64,000 nucleotides of DNA from Lepas anatifera (lineage: Eukaryota; Arthropoda; Thecostraca; Lepadidae): positions 62,001 through 126,000 of the forward strand of contig JAOTON010001698.1 of the NCBI GenBank assembly GCA_034440635.1, read 5' to 3'. The position numbers and the translations under genes were made by a program. This document shows, in pieces, positions 10,066-21,300 of the stretch. The first letter of the stretch is position 1; each line of letters starts with the position of its first letter. The notes under the pieces are model-generated. The model ran no database searches. It worked only from the letters and a program-made list of their open reading frames with translations, and was not told the origin of the DNA.

Positions 10066-11968
10066 TACAAAGTATTGACACAATATGTGGAAACTTTTGG
10101 GCATAAACATTATTTCTACGTGTAATGTGCACACTGCCTGAAAGATCGAGCTTGTCCGCTCTTATCGCAACATTAAAAAAGCAAGAATTGAAAGGTCGGG
10201 CCCGCACTGGGCCTCCAAAAGTAGAACTAGACCCAGTCTGAGCCCGCGAAATTAGCTGCGTCTCCCAGTTTTGTTCTTGACACAACTTTTGAAGCAGCTT
10301 CAACCGAAGATCACCTGATTTCTTAGAGGCAGTGAGGGGTTTGCTTGCAATGCAAAAAGGGCCCATATGGCGTGTTATTCCCCTCCCCTAAAGCTTCGCT
10401 CCATCTTTGTGAAATTATAAATCCATCAATGGAATTTAGACAAGGGAAGAGATTCGTCTATCACTGACTGGAAATGGCCTCCTGAAGCTCACATAGGGGA
10501 GACTGGGGTCAAATGTAACACGGGGCAATTGTAACAATGGCCATATTGTCTAAACTAATCAATGGATGGATCTATTGGCACAACCGGAAATGCGCAATCA
10601 GCTCCTGCCTTTGTTAACAAAGTTTCAGCTCGGTGCGGCGGGTAAGTCAAACGCTGTTCACAATTATGTGTTTTTGGGGGTGTTTTGTAACTTTTGAAAT
10701 ATTCAAAGTAGATGAGCTTATTGATGGGTATGATAAGGTAAAGCGGAAACAGTTTCAGTGCATAAAGAGTGTTTAATTAGCTACGAAATGAGCACAGAAG
10801 CTGTCGCCTAGGCCAGCTCGTTGAGCGGCAACTTGGCTTAAAAAATTGCGCGTTGCGATGGGGACAATTGTAACATTTCTCTTGGGGTCAAATGTAACAA
10901 TGTTAAAATTGATCCCTATGGCCTTACGACGTATTGAAGCTGCTTCTACTGCACAAATGCAGTAGCTAGGTTAGTGATTTTATGATCAGGCGCGCACCCA
11001 GGATGTTCGTTTGGGGGGCTGACAAGGGGACGTCAGGCCGAGGAAAGGGGCGCACTTGTTCACTCAAAGGGGCCTACTTCATATCCTGGGGGAAGCGATG
11101 AACCTTTTGCTTCGCAGACCTATAGTGTCAACTGTTTTTGGGAGGAGGCACTTAGCGCGTTGGGGGGAGGGGCAGGCCTGGATCTAGGCTGACCGTTGGG
11201 TAAAGTGGCCTAAAATCTAGAAAACATGGATTTTGGAGAAAACGACAAAAATCGGGCGATTTGGGGAGGGAAATTGCTCCGTTTGACCCCTGGACCCTAC
11301 AGTGGGGAGGGGAAGGGTGGAGTGCGGGCCCCCTGTCCCCTGGGTGCGCTACTGTTTATTATAATCACATAACTTTCCAATGATATGTTTGTTCGTAGGC
11401 TGGTATGTGTTTTGGAAAAGTGGCAATGTGGGCTGCCCTATATAATATCTCTTATATTGAAAAATTAACGATGATAATTGGGGTTTAAGGGCACCTCAGC
11501 TGCTAAGGCTATATGTGCCCTGTTTGAAAAATTAACGAGATTTCAGTCAAATCATAAACACATTTTTAACATTTGCACTGCCATGCAATGCCGTTGAGAG
11601 ATATCAGGGATACAAAGCTATGGTTCAGACTAAGTACATACCGACGCCTGAGTGTAGCAGGCCAAAGATGCAGAAGTGTTCGCATTAGAATGTCTTTTAT
11701 GGTACAAATAAATCGCCGAAATTCATACGGCTTTAACATGGTACAATTGACCCCCGGTGCTGTTACAATTGACCCTCACGTGGGGTCAATTGTAACAGCT
11801 GAAGTACATTTTTAGAAGTGAAATTTTGACCCCTAAATGTTTTTATTTTGAACTCTTTTTACATCTATCATATTGAAAAATCTTATTAATCTTTTTTTAA
11901 ATCTTATTTAAATTAACCTTATTTAAATTCTTAAATTAATCTTATTTAAAATCTTAAAAATCATATTA
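10066..11968. repeat. Repeat region with GGGGTCAA(A/T)TGTAACA motifs
   Basis: 10066-10500 shows nothing I can assign. The motif GGGGTCAAATGTAACA or its variants occurs at about 10505, 10522, 10861 and 10884, and in both orientations at about 11741-11799. It looks like the dispersed and terminal repeats of an unidentified element about 1.3 kb long, interrupted by the small hAT-like insertion at 10987-11354. An AT-rich tract with TTAAATCTTATTT-like repeats lies at 11880-11968. No gene was recognised. Confidence 0.55.
10987..11354. mobile_element. Small non-autonomous hAT-like element gamma
   Basis: The termini are CAGGCGCGCACCCAGG and, in reverse complement at the right, CAGTAGCGCACCCAGG. Flanks are TTTATGAT (10979-10986) and TTTATTAT (11355-11362), 7 of 8 matching. 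The element is 368 bases, G-rich on this strand, and non-coding. Confidence 0.8.
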
Positions 11969-12742
11969 AAAATACTTCGTATAATTTCTCTTCGTCTCGT
12001 CAAGAGCTTTCGAACGCCGTCCGTAATTTTTATTTGACTTTCATGGAAAATGACATACGGAGGGGGGGCGAAATACGCCAGTCTCCCTAGCGGGGCGTGT
12101 CATGCCAGGGAGCCCAGCGGGGCGCGTGAAAAAGTAACACGCAAAAGGCACAAAGCGAGCGAGTATCTCACGATGGTCGCAAGCACAACACACTCGCCAC
12201 TTGACAAAGTGATTGGAAACTCATCAGGATATTTTCGGAGGATGGTTGCAATACCACGTGACCGGGCGGCGGGGCTAGCTGTTGGTGCCGGACAGACGCT
12301 CCGTCCGAGCGGCGACAGCAGCAATTATCTGGATTGCCCGGATATCGCCTGAAGGGGCGCCCGGTCGATCGACAGCCGACCGAGGGATGTCGGGCCTTCC
12401 GGACGCTGCCGCGGCTATCGAACACTGATCAAAGCTACAGATCAGCTGCCGAACCCTCTGAACACTGCTGCAGATCAGCTGTCCAACCTTCTGAACACTG
12501 CCGCAGGACAGCCGAACCTTCAGTACACTGCCGCAGAATAGCAGCCGAACCCTCTGAACACTGTTGCAGATTAGTTGCCGAACCCTCTGAACACTGCTGC
12601 AGGGCTGCCGAGCCTTCAGTGCACTGCCGCAGATCAGCTGTCAAACCTTCCGTACACTGCCGCAGATCAGCTGTCGGTGACTGCCGAGCCCTCAGTACAC
12701 TGCCGCAGAAGAGCTGTCGGTGACTGCCGAGCCCTCAGTACA
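11969..12742. repeat. Duplicated 774-base block, copy 1
   Basis: This block reads the same as 23757-24530 everywhere I compared it, at a constant offset of 11788 bases, including three open frames that are identical in both copies. It begins with the right end of a family H element (TACTTCGTATAATTTCTC onward) and ends inside a 33/43-base minisatellite. The downstream flank (CGTAGAAAGATT) differs from copy 2, where the minisatellite continues. The junction suggests copy 1 is a truncated transfer of the arrangement seen in copy 2 or in another genomic copy. Confidence 0.9.
12430..12742. repeat. 33-base minisatellite grading into a 43-base unit (copy 1)
   Basis: The units approximate CTGCCGAACCCTCTGAACAC followed by TGCTGCAGATCAG (33 bases); later units carry an extra CTGTCGGTGA segment (43 bases). 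A 33-base period stays open in frame and gives an 11-residue repeat on both strands (for example AEPSEHCCRSA), which is best explained by the period rather than by a real protein. Confidence 0.85.
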
Positions 12743-13237
12743 CGTAGAAAGATTATGCATATCCCTGATGTAAGGAAACGATTTCAGAGTTTAATTTTGA
12801 CAAAAAATTAACTCTTGTTTGCACAAGTACGAGGGAGGGAGGATATGATGTGTATTGCAGTTATTGGCATAATTTTGACCCAATAACGCCGTGAACTGGA
12901 CAACTTTTTGCCTAACATGCCGGTGGACAAGCAGTTACACGCTGGTTTACACGCTGGCAGGGTATTTTCAGCGAGTGGGCGAGACGTGGGGCTTACGACC
13001 AATCAGATTCCTGCAACCATATTGAAGGTATTTCTTCAGGGTTTGAAGTAAGTCAATAGACCCCTTTACTTTGAACTTTAACACGCGCATTGACGGGGGT
13101 CTGAGCCACCTTCGCATTGACGGGGGGGGGCGGGTACCCGCCCCCCGTCAATGCGAAGATCAGATTGCTGCAACCATATTGAAGGTATTTTTTCAGGGTT
13201 TGAAATAAGCCAATAGGCCCCTTTACTTTGAACTTAA
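12743..13237. repeat. Flanking repeat with a duplicated, hairpin-closed family A terminus
   Basis: The sequence CAGATTCCTGCAACCATATT and its downstream ~65 bases (about 13009-13072) recur at about 13160-13235. Between them lies a solo family A terminus (13077-13156), whose last 48-50 bases form a near-perfect palindrome centred on GGGTACCC. A related flank occurs at about 18060-18110. No gene is seen. Confidence 0.65.
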
Positions 13238-14075
13238 ACACGCGCATTGACGGGGGTCTGAGCCACCTTCGCATTGACGGGGGGCGGGTACCCGCCCCCC
13301 CTAAGATCTCGAGAACCACGGTAGGTAGCGAAAAACAGTAAACGGCGTTGGGCTGCCCATACACTTCTCCATCGAAAGCATCTGAACCATTTTTTGTCAG
13401 GTCACATTTAAGGTCACCAGAGGTCAAAACATGCCGTCATAGGGATAACATGTAAATTCAGTTTTTCGGCCATTTCATCTGAACAAGTAAAGATAGAGCA
13501 AAACGACTTGAACTATATGAATTCTCTCAGCAAGCCGAATCGAATGATATATAACTTGACCTTGCTAGGTCAAATCAAGGATTTGACCTGACCTGAGGTC
13601 AGGTCAGAGTCAAATTATATAAAATGCATATTATTAGAACCGCAAAGCCCCGGCGAGTCTAATGCAGCTAAAATAAATGCTCTATCACCATCCGTTACTG
13701 AGTTATTTCGTAAAAACCATTATTCCCATATATTTCCAATGGAGAGGTCATGCCTCGTACCTGACCTTAGGTCATCGATATAAAAATACCGGAACATATT
13801 TTAGAGAACTCGGTGGGGCCATTATGTGATATGAGTTTTAATCGGATAAGTTCACTCTGCTCCGACTTATGCTATCTTAAACTTTTTTTGAGGTCGGGTC
13901 ACTTGACCTGTACTGGTGACCTGACCTGAGATGACCTAACCTAAAAATTTTCACAAAAGTTGTAAGAATGATGAGGAAAAAGGTATGCCAAGTACGGCGG
14001 CGCTACGCGCCGCCGTTTTTCGGCTATCTCCGAAAAACCCGAGGGGGCGGGTACCCGCCCCCGTCAATGCGCGTG
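13238..14075 (-). mobile_element. Family A TTAA-type element (A5)
   Basis: A full-length 838-base copy flanked by TTAA at 13234-13237 and 14076-14079. It shows the family layout in reverse: GACGGGGGTCTGAGCC terminus, CCTAAGATCTCG block, AGGTCA/TGACCT clusters, a GGCGCTACGCGCC hairpin and GGGCGGGTACCCGCCC. It is non-coding. Confidence 0.88.
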
Positions 14076-14079
14076 TTAA

Positions 14080-14203
14080 AGCCGGCGCAATTCTTATACC
14101 GAGAGCTTTGGGTGAAATTAAATATGCCGATAATGGTTTCCCAACACGCTCTACAAAACTGTTATCTCAGTTCAAAAGCCATTATAAAAGTGGGGCACTC
14201 CCT
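14080..14203. mobile_element. Family D remnant between two family A copies
   Basis: The segment directly follows the right TTAA of A5 and ends in GGGGCACTCCCT just before A6. It resembles the right end of family D (TATCTCAG...TAAAAGTGGGGCACTCCCTT against 62980-63018). A5, this remnant and A6 therefore abut through single TTAA-like sites. Confidence 0.55.
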
Positions 14204-14207
14204 TCAA

Positions 14208-15046
14208 CACGCGCATTGACGGGGGTCTGAGCCACCTTCGCATTGACGGGGGCGGGTACCCGCCCCCCTAAGATCTCGAGAACCACGGTAGGTAGCGAAA
14301 AACGGTAAACGGCGTTGGGCTGCCCATCTACTTCTTCATCGAAAACATTTGAACCATTTTTTTGTCAGGTCACATTTAAGGTCACGAGAGTTCAAAATAT
14401 GTCCGTCATAGGGATAACATGTAAAATTAAGTTTTTCGGGCATTACATCTGAACAAGTAAAGATAGAGCAAAACGACTTGAACTGTATGAATCCTCTTAG
14501 CAAGCCAATTCGAATGATATATAATTTGACCTTGCTAGGTCAAATCAAGGATTTGACCTGACCTGAGGTCAGGTCAGGGTCAAATTAAATAAAATGCATA
14601 TCATTAGAACTGCAAAGCCCAGGCGAGTCTAATGCAGCTAAAATAAATGCTCTATCACCATCCGTTACTGAGTTATTCCGTAAAAACAATTTTTCCCATG
14701 TATTTCCAATGTAGAGGTCATGCCTCGTACCTGACCTTAGGTCATCAATATCAAAAATACCAGAACATATGTTAGAGAACTCGGTAGGGCCATTATGTGA
14801 TATGAGTTTCAATCGGATAAGTTCACCCTGCTCCGACTTATGCTATCTTAAACTTTTTTTTAGGTCGGGTCACTTGACCTGTACTGGTGACCTGACCTGA
14901 GATGACCGAACCTTAAAATTTTCACAGAAGTTGTAAAAATGATGAGGAAATAGGTATGCCAATTACGGCGGCGCTACGCGCCGCCGTTTTTCTACTATCT
15001 CCGAAAAACCCGAGGGGGCGGATACCCGCCCCCGTCAATGCGCGTG
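14208..15046 (-). mobile_element. Family A TTAA-type element (A6)
   Basis: A full-length copy of 839 bases. The flanks are TCAA (14204-14207) and TTAA (15047-15050), so one site has a point change. It is very close to A5 in sequence and orientation and non-coding. Confidence 0.87.
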
Positions 15047-15050
15047 TTAA

Positions 15051-15652
15051 GCAGAGCTCTCAGCTATAACGTAACGTTGCCTTTGGCGAGTCACGGCTAC
15101 GGCAAATTCTCGTTCCGTCACGTAAGCCTAAGCCATCTCTGCCCTTATGTCTGCGTTTGCTCGCTCGCTATTGCTAGCAAGCTCAATTAGTCTGAGCTAT
15201 TCTTTTCTACAGGTGCAACAATGAGCAAGCTGGCTCCCGAGAAACCCTTCCAACAGGAAAAGAGTTGGCGAAACCATATCTGGCAGTTGGTGCATCGATA
15301 AGCCCCCAAAATTATGATTCTACAGGTGCACCACGTAGGTGATAACCTCAAATGAGAAAGTCATGTGTGCCTACCCAGGGCTGCCCACATGATGAGCTGA
15401 GGCGGTACATTGAAGGATGCAATGTTTATTTTCACTCCCAACTTCCCATTTCGGTCCCAGAACAGAACACTAGGAAGGTATCATCTTTGGAAAAAAAATG
15501 ACCTGGATACCTTTCAATGACACAGGGACAGCCCAACATATAAATTCCATGAAATGGTGTTTGTGAAATTGTAACTGGCTAGACACAAGTTAATGTTCTG
15601 CGACTTTGCAGCGGTCGGATTGAAGTTAAGGTCTGACAGAAAAGTTAGAGGT
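15051..15652. other. Unassigned spacer between family A copies
   Basis: No supported gene. A polypyrimidine tract plus AG at about 15205-15213 precedes a 26-codon frame (15221-15301), which could equally be chance. Confidence 0.4.
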
Positions 15653-15656
15653 TTAT

Positions 15657-16501
15657 CACGCGCATTGACGGGTGGTGGGTACCCGCCCCCTTCGGGTTTT
15701 TCGCAGATAACATAAAAATGCCGGCGCGTAGCGCCACCGTACTTGGAATAACTTTTTCTCATCATTTTTACAACTTTTGACAACATTTTAAGGTTAGGTC
15801 ATCTCAGGTCAGGTCACCAGTACAGGTTAAAAGACCTGACCTCAAAAAAGTTTAAGATAGCATAAGTAGGAACAGCCTAAACTTATCCGATTGAAACTTA
15901 TATAACATGATGGCCCTACCGAGTTCTCTAAAGTATATTCCGGCATTTTTGATATCGATGACCTAAGGTCAGGTACGAGCTATGACCTCTCCATTGAAAA
16001 TACATGGGAAAAATGGTTTTAACTGAATAACTTAGTAATGAATAAATATAGAGCGTTTATTTTGAATACATCAGATTTCTCGCGTCATTGCAGTTTTAAT
16101 GATTTAACTTTACCCAATTTGACCTTGACCTGACCTCACGTCAGGTCAAATCATTGATTTGACCTAGAAAGGTCATATTATATATCATTCGATTCGGCCT
16201 GTTGCGAGGATTCATATGGTTCAATTCGTTTTGCTCTATCGTTACTTGTGCAGATGTAATGGCCAAAAAACTTCATTTACATGTTATCCCTATTACGGCA
16301 TGTTTTGACCTCTAGTGGCCTTAAATGTGACCTGACAAGAAAATGGTTCAAATATTCTCGATGGAGAACTGGATGGGCTATCCAACGCCGTTGACCATTT
16401 TTCGCTACCTAGCGCGGTTCTTAAGATCTTAGGGGGGCAGGTACACGCCCCCCCCTTCCCCGTCAAGGCGAAGGTGGCTCAGACCCCCGTCAATGCGCGT
16501 G
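15657..16501 (+). mobile_element. Family A element with a TTAT duplication (A7)
   Basis: A full-length but more diverged copy. It is flanked by TTAT on both sides (15653-15656 and 16502-16505) rather than TTAA. The matching non-canonical tetramer is direct evidence that the flanking four bases are a true target-site duplication. The 5' end begins CACGCGCATTGACGGG and the 3' end is CCCCGTCAATGCGCGTG. Confidence 0.85.
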
Positions 16502-16505
16502 TTAT

Positions 16506-17113
16506 TGTCCAAGCAAGATCGATGAAGAGCCACGCAAATTCCTTGTAACAGACCTGCTCACAGCCTGACAGATTGTTAACCCAATTAAATCCCAAATGCG
16601 ACAGTGCTATTCTGCAAGAACACAGCTTGTTTTCGAGCGGAAGAAAATCAGGGAACGCACCCAAGGTACCAGTGTGTTGCTGGTGACCTGCCTCCTCGTG
16701 TGACGTCGTTATCGTCTCGATCGGCGGCGCTCGTCGTCGGAACCGACGCACGTTGTCTCGACTGTCGGTGTCGACAAACCTACGACTGTGCCGCCGCCGG
16801 CCCCCACGCTCACAATCTGCGGCCAAAGTGACGGATCGGCGGCAGTTGCGGCGCGGCGCACAGGCGGCCTTTGTGGGGCGCGGCGCCACACGCGGCCCCC
16901 GTCGCGGCGGTGGTCGCGCCGCACCACAATCGCCGCATTCACAAGGTGACGCTGAAAAACGCAGCCTGTGGTTTTACGCCGGCGGCTGATTTATTTTGGG
17001 TGCCGGCGGCGATGGTGCCTGCGCCTCGTCCGCAGATATGAGGTCACGCGCTGGAAAGAACGGTGTCGAAGCCTCTCCGGGCTGCAGTCCTTCTAACAGT
17101 GAAATATCTCTCC
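16506..17113. other. Unassigned DNA with a CpG-rich patch
   Basis: 16690-16990 is strongly GC- and CpG-rich, with repeated GCGGC-type triplets. Its open frames on both strands are arginine-rich and expected from composition. It could be a CpG-island-like segment; no gene is supported. Confidence 0.4.
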
Positions 17114-17121
17114 AAGTATAT

Positions 17122-17399
17122 CATAGGCGGATCCAGGATTGCCAATCGGGAGGGGGCACCTTACCGGGGGCGCCATCCGGTCCAGGGGGCGCCACTTTTG
17201 ACCGGAAAAACCTATCAAATGGGCATAAAAATCCTATCGGTGGGCGCCGATTTTCGAATCCTGGGGGGGTGGGGGGTGAGAAGCGCCATTTCTGGGGGCA
17301 CCATCGACCATTCAGGGGGTCGCCGTGACCATTTCAGGGGTGCCGAGGGTCTATCAGGGGGGGGCACTTGTCCCTCTTGCCCTCCTGGATCCACCTATG
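17122..17399. mobile_element. Small non-autonomous hAT-like element delta
   Basis: The termini CATAGGCGGATCCAGGA (left) and, in reverse complement, CATAGGTGGATCCAGGAGG (right) delimit 278 bases. Flanks are AAGTATAT (17114-17121) and AAGTATGT (17400-17407), 7 of 8 matching. The interior is a run of GGGGGCGCC-type motifs. A truncated relative lies at 34863-35050. Confidence 0.8.
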
Positions 17400-17407
17400 A
17401 AGTATGT

Positions 17408-18329
17408 ATGAAGCAAATCCATACCGGGTTCACATAAAAGAACATCAGAATGGGCTTTCCTGCCATATTTTTCTGGTGAGGCTCGTGAAATCACGAATTT
17501 TGAAGCCCAACCGGGAAGTTAAGACAGAAAATAAATCACAAATAAATGAAGGGTCAGTGACCTGGGGGCTTACCTTCACGTACTCCTAGTCGGTCCTTAA
17601 AGGAAATCTGCACCTGTTCCGGAGTTGTTAAAAAAGAAAACTTATAGAGAAAAAATCTGGTTCTCTGGAAAACTCATTTTCTTTCCAGCTTCAATCGCTC
17701 AGAGCAATGATGTAAAGCTCAGAACAACAATTTAATCCCCTTTTGGCAATTTATGGTGTTATTTAAACATAGTGTTTTCGGCGTCTGCAAAATAGTCGTC
17801 TGGATCGCGGGCGTAACATAGGCTGACGGCTCCAATCGATATTCCAAATTTAAGTCTAAATTTGTCGTTTCCAATTTAAAAATGGTAAGAATTGAATACA
17901 AATTAATCTCGGTAATTTATTTTAACACACCGGTATGCTTTATCTCTTTGGAGCTTACCAACGTGTGAAAGCGCTAAATAAAGAAGCAGGGCACACCTAT
18001 CACATGCTGGATCACTGGTTGTCATGACATTTTTAGCGAGTGGGAGGGGCTTACGACTTAGACCAATCAGATTGTTGCAACTAAATAGAAAATATTCCTT
18101 CATGGTTTGAAAGAGAGTGGCATAGACAAGTCTAGGGGTAAGTGGGCGGGGGACAAATGACCTCCCCGCCGATCGATCCTCGGCACCCCCTGAAATGGTC
18201 TCGGCGCCCTCCCCCTGAAGGGTCTAGGACGCCCCCTGAATGTCGCTTTCCACCTTTCCCCCAGGATGCGAGTATCGACGCTCTCAAGAGGGGATTTAGC
18301 GCCCACCTTGTAAGAAGTGTGAGAGCGGA

Positions 18330-18331
<2 letters not shown>
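17408..18331. other. Unassigned DNA
   Basis: No gene is supported. 17990-18120 resembles the flanking repeat at 12960-13072 (GACCAATCAGATT...CTGCAAC). 18130-18260 has CCCCCTGAA-type motifs related to the interior of element delta. Confidence 0.4.

Positions 18332-18381
<50 letters not shown>
18332..18381. repeat. (AT)n microsatellite at the left edge of palindrome FB3
   Basis: About 50 bases of alternating AT directly abutting TTAGCCTGGCCCGG, the left terminus of FB3. Confidence 0.95.
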
Positions 18382-18385
<4 letters not shown>

Positions 18386-21300
18386 CCTGGCCCGGATTTA
18401 GGTTTTTTTCTTAAGAAAGTAACGGATCGTTGTTCATTAGATGCATTTTTGGTGCTGATTGCGATGCGCTCATCAGAAATGCAATTTTCGAAAAACTTTT
18501 GGTGGCCCACTCGAGTTGAAGGTTTTGCATTTTGCCCAATTTTCCACTTTTTGGCTCACCATCAACCCATATTACCAACGAGGTGGAAAAAATTGCACTG
18601 GGTTGGTAGTTTGGTTCATTGGTGTTCCATTCGCTTTGTTTTTGTCGTTATAACTTGCACACATAACGGCTATTTTTTGCTTATCATATCCTCTTTTAGT
18701 TGAGCTTGCACTGGCTCTCCATAGATGGCGCTAGCGGCGTGACATGGTAAGTGAATACTGATTCCCTCGGGGACCGGGAATGTGAACAGTAACGTGAAAG
18801 GTGAGAAACAATTGCGAATTGGATTGTATAAACGCACTTAAAGAGCTGTTTTCAAGCAGCACTGAAGTTGTTAACACTGTTTCTCAGGTATTTTAAGCAT
18901 GCCATGTCCAAATATGCTGCTGCTGCTGAAGTCCCGACCATAACCCTTTACCAATAGACGCAGGAACCGTGGGGGCTGTGGTGGTGGCTGTTGCACCCAA
19001 CTTTCAGAGTGTGGCAGCAGCTCTAACCCCGCCCCCAGTTTGAGCCGAGTCTGGAACTTCTCTATTAACATTTAAGTGATATGCCTAATCACCCCCGGCC
19101 ATACCAACGCGGAAGCCCCTTCCTCCGACTAAAATAGTCTCTCCACCTATGCCGTCACCGACTGAATGCTTCCGTATTTGCGCCAAAAAGACTCTGCAGC
19201 AACCCTACTTTGACTGAAGTGCGAGGGTATCAGTTTTGAGGCTAGCGACCTCTAGCCCAGTCTCCTCTGACATATTTAGAGGTCGTTGTGGCCCAGAGAA
19301 GAATTATATGTTTTACGTATACGGATAGAATTGACAATTTTTAACGTTGCGGTCCAGCAGAAAAAAATCGACTGGTTTGGCATTGTGCGAACATTTTTTT
19401 TACAAACATGGCATTGGTCACCAGGTTTTAAGGACTGAAGGAAATATGTTGTATGAAATCACAAAATAAGGTTTCCAACGTTTCCGCACCTTGCACTAGC
19501 TGCATTGGATAATAATCTATAATCATATGATAATCGATAATCATCGACATAATTTAAGTGTTTACGTTATCTTTTCCTTTCAGTTCTCTGATCGAAATTG
19601 AAAATGGAGGGACGGTTATATCCGCAAGAAATAAAGGAGTCTTACCGTGAGTTTTGTATATCATAGGGCGGCTTCTTATGACAAGAATTGAACTCATGGA
19701 GGAGCGGAGCAAAGATGAGTGTCATATTCCTATGGAAGAATGGAAGAACAGGGTAACAGCAGGGGTTATGGATGTGTGTGCCAGCGTATCACTCCATACA
19801 CGTGTAAATCAGGCCATACTGAAGGAACTAAGAGGGCTTTGGAAAGAAAGAGTACAAAAAGAAGTATGCAAACAAGTTTGGCAAGCGAGCTACTATACCA
19901 ACTGCTGCGATGGATTCGCTGTTTGATACCAGCAGCCGAGAACTTGAGCCTGGACTAGCAGAAGACAGTGTTTCTTGCCGACCATCCAAGTGCCAGACGC
20001 CTTCAGACAGACAGCCTCGGTCAGGAAACCACAGCGCGATGGCAGAGGAGAGCCCAGCGGGCGGGTCGAGCAGTCATGAGAGGAGCAGCCGTCACCTCCC
20101 CGAGTCAACAGGCGACGGCCGAGACAGCAAACACGCCTGTGGAAACTGGTGTTTCATTAATGCTATCATCTGCTAAGCTATAATAACTCGGTAATCCCGA
20201 TCAAAGGGATATTATCTGTGTATGAGCAATGCTATTTTCAAAACCAGTCTGCTCAACAATTCTAACAAAACACCCACAAGCTATATGTATATATATATTT
20301 TTCAAAACACTGTCCAAGTCGTTCACAGTCAATAGCTCATAAACCATAAGACATGGTACGCATTGCTTGTCGTTCTCCTATCCTTCCTTACGGTTCCATA
20401 ACTCATAAAACATAAAAATGGTTGTCATTACTTGTCGTTCTTCTACGGTCTATCCTTCCTTATGGTTTGTGAGTTATGGACTGTGAACGACTTGGACAAT
20501 GTTTAAAAAATATAAATAAATATATAGCTTGTGGGTGTTCTGATCGGATTTATGAGCAGACTGGTTTCTGAAAATAACATTGTTCATACACAGATAATAT
20601 CCCTTTGATCAGGATTACCAAGTCATTATAGCTTAGCAGATGATAGCGCTACCTGAAACACCAGTTTCCACAGGCGTGTTTGCTGTCTCGGCCGTCGCCT
20701 GTTGACTCGGGGAGGTGACGGCTGCTCCTCTTATGACTGCTCGACCCGCTCGCTGAACTCTCCTCTGCCATCGCTCTGTGGTTTCCTGATCGAGGCTGCC
20801 TGTCTGAATACGTCTGGCACTTGGCTGGTCGGCCAGATACACTGTCTTCTACTAGTTCAGGCTCACGTTCTCGGCTGCTGATATCAATCAGCGAATCCAT
20901 CGCAGCAGTTGATGTAGCAGCTCGCTTGCCAAACCTGTTTACATGCTCCTTTTTGTCTCTCATCCTTTCTAAAGCCCTCTTAGTTCCTTCAGCACGGCCT
21001 GTTTTGCACGTGTAGGCAGTGATACGCTTGCACATACATCCATAATCTCAGCCGTTACCCTGTTATTGATACTTTTATAAGAATATGGCACTCATCTTTG
21101 CTCCGCTCCTCCACGAGTCCAATTCTTGTCATAACAAGGTGCCCTATGACATGCCAAACTCACGGTCAGGTTCTTTTGTTTTTTGCAAATATTACCGTCC
21201 GTCCATGTTGAATTTTGTTCAGAGGAAACATAAAACTGCAAAGAGAACATAACGTAAAACTTGGATTATGCCGGTATGTGAATTATTCAATGCAACTAGT

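Noticed and set aside
12334..12723. 129-codon frame with an 11-residue repeat (AEPSEHCCRSA)
   Set aside because: The 33-base minisatellite period is a multiple of three, which keeps both strands open; the identical frame in the second copy only reflects the duplicated block.
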